Assembly (NCBI GenBank): GCA_013178275.1
Contig: JABLWZ010000011.1
Location: 153,422-194,647, forward strand
DNA from: Bacillota bacterium
GTDB taxonomy: Bacteria > Bacillota > Ch66 > Ch109
Direction of reading: 5' to 3'
Length of the DNA: 41,226 nt
Part shown: piece by piece, positions 1-7,342 of the stretch
Layout: each line of letters starts with the position of its first letter
Numbering within the stretch: the first letter of the stretch is position 1
Translations under genes and position numbers: made by a program
Notes under the pieces: model-generated
What the model saw: only the letters and a program-made list of their open reading frames with translations
Told to the model about the DNA's origin: nothing
Databases searched by the model: none

Positions 1-124
1 AAACTATAAGGGTCTGCACCACCCCTTCCTTTAGTTATCATTAAATTAAAATTTCAGCCGGAATAATGGCTGATGACCGATAAACCTTACTAATTTAAGT
101 CTATCATCCGGGGTTTAATAACTC

Positions 125-164
125 ATTGGCTGTTAATACAAAAAATTCTATAGGATCAGCCAAT
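125..164. repeat. 8-bp inverted repeat upstream of the cytochrome gene
   Basis: ATTGGCTG at 125-132 is matched by CAGCCAAT at 157-164, with a 24-bp spacer. It lies just upstream of a possible promoter for the cytochrome gene. It could be a regulator site or a weak hairpin; no regulator family is recognised from it. Nothing else with clear meaning was found in bases 1-186. Confidence 0.35.
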
Positions 165-192
165 AGTTAAGGGAGGTCTTTAGGCGTATAAT
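164..192 (+). promoter_or_regulatory. possible sigma-A-type promoter for the cytochrome gene
   Basis: TATAAT at 187-192 matches the -10 consensus exactly. The hexamer 17 bp upstream (TAGTTA, 164-169) is only a weak -35 match. The predicted start near 199 would leave a leader of about 60 nt before the ATG at 261. Confidence 0.35.
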
Positions 193-260
193 TTAATAGG
201 AAAATACCTATTTGCTAGGTTAAGAATCATTAAAAGCAATAATATATGGGAGAGTTTGAC

Positions 261-854
261 ATGGAGGGTCAGGACAGTTCTCCGAAGGGTTTTCGCGAGA
301 GGTTTCTAAATAAAAGGGTTATCCTTATCGCCGCGGCTGTAGTATTAATCCTCGGGGGCGGAACCGGCGCGGCGCTGGTGAAGGCCAGTGATAACCCGTC
401 ATTCTGCAACAACTGCCACATCATGAAGCCCTATTACGAGTCCTGGAACAGCGGCAACCTCCTGGCCAACAAGCACGCCGCGGCGGGTGTGGACTGTCAC
501 GCCTGCCACGAAAGTTCGATTTCGGTGCAGGCCAGCGAGGGTATCAAGTATATCACGGGGGACTACAAGGAACCGCTGGAAAAGCGCGTGTTCTACAAGC
601 AGTTCTGCCTGGACTGCCACTCGGAAGCGGGAATCGGGGCGGTCAAGGGCACGACCTTCGAACAGGCCAAACTAAACACCAGTTACACGGAAAAAGCGGG
701 GGTATCCAACCCCCACGACTCTCATATCGGGGAACAGGAATGCAACGTATGCCACAACATGCACCAGCAGTCGAACATGATGTGCGCGGAATGTCACGCC
801 AACAGCTACGACTGGATCGATAATCTGGACAGCAGCTGGAAAACGGCCAAGTAG
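261..854 (+). CDS. membrane-anchored multihaem cytochrome c, NapC/NrfH type (five haem motifs)
   Basis: Likely a membrane-anchored quinol dehydrogenase passing electrons from the quinone pool to extracytoplasmic partners. The 197-residue protein has one N-terminal membrane helix (about residues 19-41) and five CxxCH motifs: CNNCH (49), CHACH (79), CLDCH (116), CNVCH (161) and CAECH (175). The first is followed by IMKPYY, the Met-containing context of NapC/NrfH haem 1. The GVDCHACHE context is also typical. Most NrfH/NapC proteins have four haems, so five is atypical. The ATG at 261 is preferred over an in-frame ATG at 246 because GGGAGAG lies 6 bp upstream of it. No NrfA-like catalytic subunit is adjacent, so the partner is unknown. 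The resB/ccsA genes nearby would supply haem attachment. Confidence 0.85.
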   Translation: MEGQDSSPKGFRERFLNKRVILIAAAVVLILGGGTGAALVKASDNPSFCNNCHIMKPYYESWNSGNLLANKHAAAGVDCHACHESSISVQASEGIKYITGDYKEPLEKRVFYKQFCLDCHSEAGIGAVKGTTFEQAKLNTSYTEKAGVSNPHDSHIGEQECNVCHNMHQQSNMMCAECHANSYDWIDNLDSSWKTAK

Positions 855-885
855 CCGCTGACTGCTCCAAAAGGGATGAAATGAG

Positions 886-916
886 AAACAGCGGATCGAA
901 ATCCCCGCTGTTTTTT
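886..916 (+). terminator. intrinsic terminator after the cytochrome gene
   Basis: A 9-bp stem, AAACAGCGG (886-894) with CCGCTGTTT (905-913), runs into a T tract. It lies between two convergent genes and may act on both. Confidence 0.8.
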
Positions 917-970
917 ATGTCTAGTATCAATAAACCAACTGGCTTGAGCGGGCCTTCCCGCCAGGCGACG

Positions 971-3049
971 CTAGCCGCCCCTGACCTCGTCTGATAAATG
1001 ATAATCCTTGATCTTTCGATACAGCGAGGACTTGCTGATACCCAGTAAGCGGGCCGCCTCCGCGAAGTTGTTCCTCGTCTGCACCAGTGCCTGGATCACC
1101 ATCATCTTTTCCATCTCTTTTATCGACCGGTGTTCATTCGCCGCTTCCTGGTCGTAAACCACCGCCGGGCTTTCTTTTACGCGGCCGCGGGCCGACCCGG
1201 TACTGGTTCCGCGGATCGCCGGGGGGAGGTCCTCGGGCTTGATTACACCGTCACTGGTGGAATTTACAGCGTAAAGGACGGCGTTTTTCAGCTGCCTGAT
1301 GTTGCCCGGCCAATCGAACTGCAGCAAGCGGTAGATGACCGCTTCGCTCAAGGCTGGCGCCGGGATACCCTGTTTCTCGGCTATGGCATGGATGAAGTAT
1401 TGGGCCAGTTCGATTATATCCTGGCCCCTTTCCCGTAGCGGCGGGATGTATATCTGGAATGTCTCCAGTCTATAGTACAGGTCCTCGCGGAACTGCTTCT
1501 TTTCCATCAGGTCCTGGATGTCGTGGTTGGTGGCCGTGATCAGCCTGAAGTCCACCGGGACGTAACGGCTGCCCCCGATGCGCATCAACTGCTTGTCCTC
1601 CAGCACCCGCAGAATCGTCGGCTGCAGTTCCAGGGGCATATCACCGATCTCATCAAGGAACAGGGTGCCGCCGGAGGCCAGCTCGATCTTTCCCTTGCGT
1701 CCCTGGCTTTCAGCGCCGGTAAAGGCGCCGCCTTCGTAACCGAACAGTTCGCTCTCGATCAGGTTCTTCGGTATGGCCGCGCAGTTTATGGCTATGAAGG
1801 GGCCGTACGGGCGGCCTTCATTGTGGATGGCCTGCGCGAACATCTCCTTGCCGGTCCCGCTCTCACCCTGGATCAATATGCTGCCGTCCAGCCTCGCGAA
1901 CTTTTTGGCCAGTTCGACCGATTTAACGAACTGCGTCGATTTTCCTAAGATACTGCTGAAGCTGAACCTTGTTTCCAGGCTGCTGGCCGGGAATGGCCGT
2001 TTGCGTTCGGTCACCAGCTTTTCAAGGACCAGTACGTAACCGTAGTTGTTTCCGTAGCTGTCGTCCAGGGGTTTGGCAGAACTCAGGTGAAACCTCTGGT
2101 TCAGTTTTTCTATGTTTATCTCGGCGTCGTGGATCGGCTTCCTGGTCTCCAGGACCGACCTGACCAGGGGCTGGTTCCCTATGATGTCCTCTATCCTGAT
2201 GCCCGTGAGATCGGGCAGCTTGGCGCCGAATATCCTCCTGGCGTTGACGTTCGCGTTGGTGATCAGACCGCTTTTGTTGACGGTGATGATAGACTTGTCG
2301 GCAGACTCCAAAAGGGCGCTGGACAGCAGCCGTTCAGAGATAAGGTGCAGTTCCCTTTCGATGGCCTTGGCCACAGAAACTACCAGGGCCAGGGAGTTGG
2401 TGTTCTCGTAGACCGAGTTGCGGTTTACGAGGCAGACGCTCCCCGCTATATTGTTGTTCACATCGAAGATGGGGGCCGACGAGGCGATGTTCTTCTGATA
2501 GGTTTCGGAGAAGTGCTCCGAGCCGTACATCTGCATGGGAACCCCGTACACCAGGCTCAGGGTATGGGACAGGGTGCCCACCGTCTCCTCCGACCAGACC
2601 ACCCCCGGGTTCAGGAGATACTCCTTGTTGATGTTACCGAAGAAGATGCCGTCTTTGTCGGGTTCCACAAAGAGTATTACCCCTTTTTCATCCGAGAGCT
2701 GGATCAGGGAATTGCTGCACATCAGCATCATCTGACGGATTAAAGGGGCGGCCGCTTCAAGCAGGAGGGTTTTTTGGTTCCTCAGGTCTTCAAAGGCATG
2801 CTTGTCCAGCATCGGGCCGTAATTATAGTCATACAGGTTAAGGCCGTAGTTTCGGGACCTGATCCATGACTCCGCTATTTCCGGACGGATAAGGTCCGAC
2901 TTCGATTCACCGCGGTTGTTCTGCAGGATGTCCAGCTTGGCTTCGGTGACCTTTTCCATGATGGCCAGATCGGCCCGTCTGATATCCCCGGTCGCGTTCT
3001 GCTGGACATTTCTCAAGAGTGGGCTGATACCTTTCTCAACCAGGTCCAT
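971..3049 (-). CDS. sigma-54-dependent transcriptional activator, AcoR-like (GAF-PAS-AAA+-Fis)
   Basis: An enhancer-binding protein that would use ATP hydrolysis to open sigma-54 promoters. In order, the 692-residue protein shows a GAF-like sensor region (about 75-240), a PAS domain (about 245-345) and an AAA+ domain (about 365-600). The AAA+ domain has Walker A GESGTGKE (395-402), the sigma-54 contact loop GAFTGA (441-446) and Walker B LFLDEIGD (463-470). A Fis-type helix-turn-helix (about 645-685) closes the protein. The overall plan is that of AcoR regulators, whose GAF domain senses small metabolites. GGAGA lies upstream of the ATG. The gene is divergent from the PucR-resB-ccsA operon, which starts with a clear -24/-12 promoter at 3225, so that operon is its most likely target. 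The effector is unknown. Confidence 0.93.
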   Translation of the reverse strand: MDLVEKGISPLLRNVQQNATGDIRRADLAIMEKVTEAKLDILQNNRGESKSDLIRPEIAESWIRSRNYGLNLYDYNYGPMLDKHAFEDLRNQKTLLLEAAAPLIRQMMLMCSNSLIQLSDEKGVILFVEPDKDGIFFGNINKEYLLNPGVVWSEETVGTLSHTLSLVYGVPMQMYGSEHFSETYQKNIASSAPIFDVNNNIAGSVCLVNRNSVYENTNSLALVVSVAKAIERELHLISERLLSSALLESADKSIITVNKSGLITNANVNARRIFGAKLPDLTGIRIEDIIGNQPLVRSVLETRKPIHDAEINIEKLNQRFHLSSAKPLDDSYGNNYGYVLVLEKLVTERKRPFPASSLETRFSFSSILGKSTQFVKSVELAKKFARLDGSILIQGESGTGKEMFAQAIHNEGRPYGPFIAINCAAIPKNLIESELFGYEGGAFTGAESQGRKGKIELASGGTLFLDEIGDMPLELQPTILRVLEDKQLMRIGGSRYVPVDFRLITATNHDIQDLMEKKQFREDLYYRLETFQIYIPPLRERGQDIIELAQYFIHAIAEKQGIPAPALSEAVIYRLLQFDWPGNIRQLKNAVLYAVNSTSDGVIKPEDLPPAIRGTSTGSARGRVKESPAVVYDQEAANEHRSIKEMEKMMVIQALVQTRNNFAEAARLLGISKSSLYRKIKDYHLSDEVRGG

Positions 3050-3224
3050 AATACAGTCTCCATTCTCGATCGATAATCTTCACCTATTGTCCAAGCTGCC
3101 CTGTTTCTAATTATACCACCAATGGGCCCTTTTTTGTCTCAATCTGCTTCTAAGCGATCCAATATGAGAATCGGGCAGGCCGCTGAAACCCCTGAACTTC
3201 CAGTACCGGGGGAAAACATACGCG

Positions 3225-3240
3225 TGGCATGTTATTTGCA
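3225..3240 (+). promoter_or_regulatory. sigma-54 (-24/-12) promoter of the PucR-resB-ccsA operon
   Basis: TGGCATGTTATTTGCA has GG and GC separated by exactly 10 nt and matches the TGGCA-N6-TTGC consensus. Transcription would start near 3251, 33 nt before the GTG at 3284. The divergent neighbour is a sigma-54 activator, which supports the call. Confidence 0.8.
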
Positions 3241-3283
3241 TCTCCACCGTTCAAAGGCAAAGGTGTGAAAGGAAGTGTCTTAG

Positions 3284-4462
3284 GTGTCACTATCAGCCCA
3301 AAGCTTATACAGCTTATTCGATGGCGTGCTTGACGAGGGACTACCTTTTCTAGCTTCCTACCTGGAAAAAACCATCCGGCGACCCATACTGATAACGGAT
3401 AACAGCGGTCTGGTCCACTACCCGGAGGTCAGCCCCGACGAGCTAGAAAACAGGTTCGTCCCGATACCGACTTTCGATAAGACGAGCGAGCATCACTACG
3501 ATGAACTGAACCGATGCCTCTACTACAAGGTGCAGTATCAGGAAATCATAGCCTATGTCATCGTCAGGAAGCTTACCCCCAAGATGGTTCCCCATACCCT
3601 TTCGATCCTTTCTGAATGCAAGCTGGCGGTAAAATGCTACTTCTACAAGGTGATTGACAAGGATAAGCGGAGGTTCGAGCTGGAACTCGCCGAATACCTG
3701 TTCCTGAGGAGCAATAAGGACATCAGCGATATTATTAGGTTGAAGAACAGCGCTGCTTACAGTTCCTATCTGGTGGCGGTGATCGAAATCGATAACGCGG
3801 GAAATGAAGCCGACTGGAAGAATGTCGCTTACTACTTCACCGAATACCTGAAAAACACCACGCCCGATATCCTGTCCCTGGCCTGGCACCACTGCCTGAT
3901 CCTTATAATCCCGGCTTACTCCCAGGACAAAGCCCCGGACATGGACAAGGAATGGCCCATGCTGGGCAGCATAAGGAAGTGCGCGGAGGTTATCGAAACC
4001 AAGTTCGACACCGTCGTCTCCCTGGGCGTGGGGCGGGTATATCCATTGGCCGACCTGCGCAAGAGCTACAACGAGGCCCGCATCGCCCTGGGTTTACCGA
4101 AACTCGTGGGCCATAAGGGCTGTGCCAGGCAGTTTAACGAACTGGGTATGTTTTCTCTCCTCTTTTCACAGGACTTCACCACTTTAAGGAATTACTGCAT
4201 CGATTCCCTGGGGAAACTGCTAAAGTATGATGACGCGGCCACCCGGGAGCTGCTGTCGACCCTGAGGCTGCTCCTGTATAACGGCGTGAACTGGAAGGCC
4301 ACCGCGGACGATCTGTTTATACACGTCAATACCCTGTACTACCGGATCAGCAAGATCGAGGAACTGCTCAACATCGACTTCTCCGACATGGATACCAGGA
4401 CCAACCTGTTTACCGCCATCAAGGTATGGGATATCCTGAACCTGATCGGTTACGCGGATTAA
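3284..4462 (+). CDS. PucR/CdaR-family transcriptional regulator
   Basis: A 392-residue probable one-component regulator. The C-terminal helix-turn-helix (about residues 330-385), with the core HVNTLYYRISKIEELL, is typical of the PucR/CdaR family. The middle part (about 165-300) resembles the degenerate GGDEF-like domain of that family, including SLGVGRVYPLADLRKSYNEA. The N-terminal 140 residues are probably a sensor; no specific ligand domain is recognised. Translation starts at GTG 3284 with AAAGGAAG 9-10 bp upstream. It is the first gene of an operon with resB (27-bp gap) and ccsA, read from the sigma-54 promoter at 3225. That context suggests a role in controlling cytochrome maturation or respiration, which is inference. 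Confidence 0.88.
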   Translation: MSLSAQSLYSLFDGVLDEGLPFLASYLEKTIRRPILITDNSGLVHYPEVSPDELENRFVPIPTFDKTSEHHYDELNRCLYYKVQYQEIIAYVIVRKLTPKMVPHTLSILSECKLAVKCYFYKVIDKDKRRFELELAEYLFLRSNKDISDIIRLKNSAAYSSYLVAVIEIDNAGNEADWKNVAYYFTEYLKNTTPDILSLAWHHCLILIIPAYSQDKAPDMDKEWPMLGSIRKCAEVIETKFDTVVSLGVGRVYPLADLRKSYNEARIALGLPKLVGHKGCARQFNELGMFSLLFSQDFTTLRNYCIDSLGKLLKYDDAATRELLSTLRLLLYNGVNWKATADDLFIHVNTLYYRISKIEELLNIDFSDMDTRTNLFTAIKVWDILNLIGYAD

Positions 4463-4489
4463 ACCAAGCTGTTTATTGGAAGTGAATGA

Positions 4490-5515
4490 GTGGAAACGGT
4501 CAAAAGGATTTATCGCCTGGCCTCCGCGATGAAAACCGGGGTAGTGCTGCTGGTACTGATAGGTCTGGCGTCAGCCCTCGGGAGCGCGGTATTCCCCGAC
4601 TCTTTTTTCGACACCGGGGTTTTCCGGGCCTTGATCTTGCTGCTGTTTTTGAACATGGCGCTGTGCACCTTCAACCGGCTGGCCGGGTTTACACGGGGTG
4701 GGATCAGGGGAACCCAGGACGGGAAGCTGCGGCTGCGGAAGTTCGGCCTACTGCTGCTTCATGCCGGCATGGTGCTGGTCCTTGCCGGAGGGGCCGGCTG
4801 CGTGCTTTACGGGCAGAGCGCGGGGGTCTCCATCAGGGAAGGCGATACCGTGGATGTATCAAAAGTGATGGCCCTGGCCGAACCCTTTTCACTGCGGCTG
4901 GACGGTTTCGAGGTAGAGTTCAACCAGGACGGCTCTCCATCCCAGTACTATTCGCACGTGGCGGTACTAGAGGACGGCGGGGAAAAGGGGAGATTCAGCG
5001 TGAGTGTGAATCACCCCCTGGAATACGGCGGGGTCAAGTTCTACCAGGAGGGTTTCGGCTACCTGGTCGGTACGAGGAGTATGTACGGGGATCTCGGTGA
5101 AAGGGAGGACCTGCTGAAAGAGGGAGAGTTCCTGCGGTTTCCAGGCACTGAGAGGAAGGTCAAGGTTTACCGTTATGTGCCGAACTTCGACCCTTCCAAC
5201 GGAATGAATTCGAAGACCATGAGGCCGGACAACCCCCGGGTCATTATTTCCGTATATCACGGGGACGAGCTGCTGGGGGTCGGGGCAGCGGAGTTTAATA
5301 AGGTGGTAGAGATCGATAAGGGCATAAGCGTTGTGTTTACCGAGGTGGAACCGTACACGATGCTGAAAACCAAATCGGACCCCGGGCTGCCGGCGGCGGC
5401 GGTCGGGGGGATACTGCTGATGACTGGGGTAATGTTGGCGCTGATATTTTCTCCGGTTAAACCCGGGAAGGACCCGGGGGCTGGAGAAGGCCAGATAGAA
5501 AACACCGGGAGATGA
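4490..5515 (+). CDS. resB: cytochrome c biogenesis protein ResB (Ccs1)
   Basis: Membrane subunit of the system II haem export and ligation complex, which attaches haem to CxxCH motifs outside the membrane. The 341-residue protein has three N-terminal membrane helices (about 15-38, 44-62 and 85-107). A large extracytoplasmic region follows (about 110-295), with the ResB-like core SVNHPLEYGGVKFYQEGFGY, and then a C-terminal helix (about 298-322). This is shorter than many ResB proteins but has the expected topology. The GTG at 4490 is read with TTGGAAG upstream. The stop overlaps the ccsA start (ATGA), implying translational coupling. The five-haem cytochrome at 261 is an obvious client. Confidence 0.9.
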   Translation: METVKRIYRLASAMKTGVVLLVLIGLASALGSAVFPDSFFDTGVFRALILLLFLNMALCTFNRLAGFTRGGIRGTQDGKLRLRKFGLLLLHAGMVLVLAGGAGCVLYGQSAGVSIREGDTVDVSKVMALAEPFSLRLDGFEVEFNQDGSPSQYYSHVAVLEDGGEKGRFSVSVNHPLEYGGVKFYQEGFGYLVGTRSMYGDLGEREDLLKEGEFLRFPGTERKVKVYRYVPNFDPSNGMNSKTMRPDNPRVIISVYHGDELLGVGAAEFNKVVEIDKGISVVFTEVEPYTMLKTKSDPGLPAAAVGGILLMTGVMLALIFSPVKPGKDPGAGEGQIENTGR

Positions 5516-6297
5516 CTGCCTTGATACTGCCGCTATTAGTTTTGGTGCTGGTATTTTACCTGACCGCTGCACTGCTGTACCTGTCCGGGGTCGGGACCGT
5601 AAAGGGATGGGTGTCCAGGACAGCGACCCTCTCGGCAGCGGCGGGAGGGATATGCAACCTGGCGGTGCTGGTAACCCGGGGGGTAATCGCGGAAAGGCTC
5701 CCCCTTGCCAGCGGGAGCGAGTTTTTATTGATTTTCATCTTTTTAACGGTGTCGATGTACCTGCTGTATGAGCTTAAAAGCGGGGGAAGGAAGGCCGGGG
5801 GGGTGGTAATGCTGATCGCGGCCCTCCTCGCGCTTTCTGTTCTGCTGATGCGGGGACAGCTTTACGAGGTCAGCCCGCTGATGCCGGCCCTAAAGAGCCC
5901 GTGGCTTGCCGTGCACGTACTGACCGCGGCCTTGTCCTACGCGGGTTTCGCCCTGGCGGCCGGGATGGCGATTATGCACCTTGTCCGGCCAGGGAACAGC
6001 CAGCTGGAGGCAAACGTCTACCGGGCAGCCGCAGGCGGGTTTGCGATGCTCTCCCTGTCTATAGTGCTCGGGGCTATCTGGGCCGAACAAGCCTGGGGGA
6101 GTTACTGGACCTGGGACCCGAAGGAGACCTGGGCCCTTATCACCTGGATCATCTACGCCGTATACCTGCATCTCCACCGGAGACCCGGGTGGAGGGGGAA
6201 AAACGCCAGTGGGCTGGTGATAGTCGGGTTTATACTTGTCCTGTTCACCTTTTTTGGTGTCAACTACCTGATGAGCGGTCTGCATAGTTACTCCTGA
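5512..6297 (+). CDS. ccsA: cytochrome c biogenesis protein CcsA/ResC
   Basis: Haem-handling partner of ResB in system II cytochrome c maturation. The 261-residue protein is strongly hydrophobic, with about eight membrane helices. It carries the tryptophan-rich WWD haem-binding signature WGSYWTWDPKETW (about 195-207). Conserved-position histidines occur at about 135 (AVHVLTAALSY), 220/222 and 257, consistent with external and internal haem ligands. Its ATG overlaps the resB stop codon. It is the last gene of the operon starting at 3284. Confidence 0.94.
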   Translation: MTALILPLLVLVLVFYLTAALLYLSGVGTVKGWVSRTATLSAAAGGICNLAVLVTRGVIAERLPLASGSEFLLIFIFLTVSMYLLYELKSGGRKAGGVVMLIAALLALSVLLMRGQLYEVSPLMPALKSPWLAVHVLTAALSYAGFALAAGMAIMHLVRPGNSQLEANVYRAAAGGFAMLSLSIVLGAIWAEQAWGSYWTWDPKETWALITWIIYAVYLHLHRRPGWRGKNASGLVIVGFILVLFTFFGVNYLMSGLHSYS

Positions 6298-6342
6298 GGA
6301 CAGAGAACAGACATACTTTGCTTGCTTTCGCCTTATATGATG

Positions 6343-6380
6343 GAGAACCCCCGGCCGGTGTGCTGGCCATGGGGTTCTTC
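6343..6380. repeat. GC-rich inverted repeat downstream of ccsA
   Basis: GAGAACCCCCGGCC is followed after a short loop by GGCCATGGGGTTCTTC, forming a strong imperfect hairpin about 45 bp after the ccsA stop. It has no U tract, so it may be a processing or stability hairpin rather than a classic terminator. Confidence 0.45.
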
Positions 6381-6514
6381 GCCTTGTTCGGGAAATAAAA
6401 TGACCGCCAGGGAGGAGTTTTACAGCGTAGATAAGAATAGGTATCTGTAGCATCTCTTGTAGTACGGTTTCAGACAAAAACGCGCAGCACGCAGAGCAAC
6501 GAGGAGGAAGAAGA

Positions 6515-7174
6515 ATGGACATCCTGGACGCCATAAAATCCCGCCGGAGTATCAGGTCTTTCTTACCGGAACCCGTCCCCCGGGGTGTTATCCGGGAGAT
6601 CCTGGATGCGGCGATCTGGGCGCCGTCGGCGCTCAACACCCAGCCCTGGGAGTTTACAGTGGTAGGCGGCGAGGTTCTCGCGGGTATAAAACAAGGTAAT
6701 ATAGAGAAGCTGTTATCCGGGGCCGTTATCCATTCACCCCGGACAGCCTACGAGGGGATATACCGGCAGCGCCGGATCGAACTGGCCAAGGACCTATTCC
6801 AGCTGATGGACATAAAAAGGGAAGACGGCGAAAAGAGAGCGGCATGGCTGCAGAGAGGCTACCGGTTCTTCGATGCCCCGGCCGCGATAATTATATCGGT
6901 GGATAAATCCCTGGAAGGGACCTGGTCGCTGTTCGATATCGGGACGGTGTCCCAGGCCATCTGCCTTGCCGCCCTGGAATACGGGCTCGGAACCTGTATC
7001 GAGGATCAGGGCGTACAGTTCCCCGAGGTTATCCGGAAACACACCGGGTTACCAGAGAACAAGGAGATCGTAATCGGCATCGCCATAGGCTATCCCGACC
7101 CGATGTTTCCCGCCAACACCCTGATCAGCCGGCGGGAACCGCTCGATGGGATTACTGCCTGGCTGGGTTTTTGA
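6515..7174 (+). CDS. nitroreductase-family FMN oxidoreductase
   Basis: A 219-residue flavoprotein of the nitroreductase fold. The N-terminal RRSIRSF motif (about 10-16) and SALNTQPWEF (about 40-49) are the usual FMN phosphate and isoalloxazine contact segments. The C-terminal half has EYGLGTCIEDQG and VIGIAIGYPDP, both typical of the family. Such enzymes reduce nitro compounds, quinones or enones with NAD(P)H, but the substrate here is unknown. A very good GAGGAGGAAG site lies upstream of the ATG. It appears to be a single-gene unit ended by the hairpin at 7210. Confidence 0.88.
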   Translation: MDILDAIKSRRSIRSFLPEPVPRGVIREILDAAIWAPSALNTQPWEFTVVGGEVLAGIKQGNIEKLLSGAVIHSPRTAYEGIYRQRRIELAKDLFQLMDIKREDGEKRAAWLQRGYRFFDAPAAIIISVDKSLEGTWSLFDIGTVSQAICLAALEYGLGTCIEDQGVQFPEVIRKHTGLPENKEIVIGIAIGYPDPMFPANTLISRREPLDGITAWLGF

Positions 7175-7209
7175 GAAAACGTTAAATGTAAGAAGAATCA
7201 GCAAAAGCG

Positions 7210-7236
7210 CCCCGCTATACCGATAGCGGGGTCCTT
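7210..7236 (+). terminator. terminator-like hairpin after the nitroreductase gene
   Basis: CCCCGCTA (7210-7217) pairs with TAGCGGGG (7224-7231) around a 6-nt loop. The following TCCTTG is a poor U tract, so efficiency is uncertain. Confidence 0.6.
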
Positions 7237-7342
7237 GATCGGGGAATAAATTATTCTGGTATATATTAAGAACTTTTTATAAAATAAAAATGTATTTTAC
7301 AAAAAATTTTCATTTTAAACCGGGAGATATTGGGAGGTTGTT

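Noticed and set aside
4486..5100. 204-codon frame overlapping resB
   Set aside because: It is an out-of-frame reading of resB with Arg/Gly-rich translation; the resB frame has clear membrane helices and family motifs.
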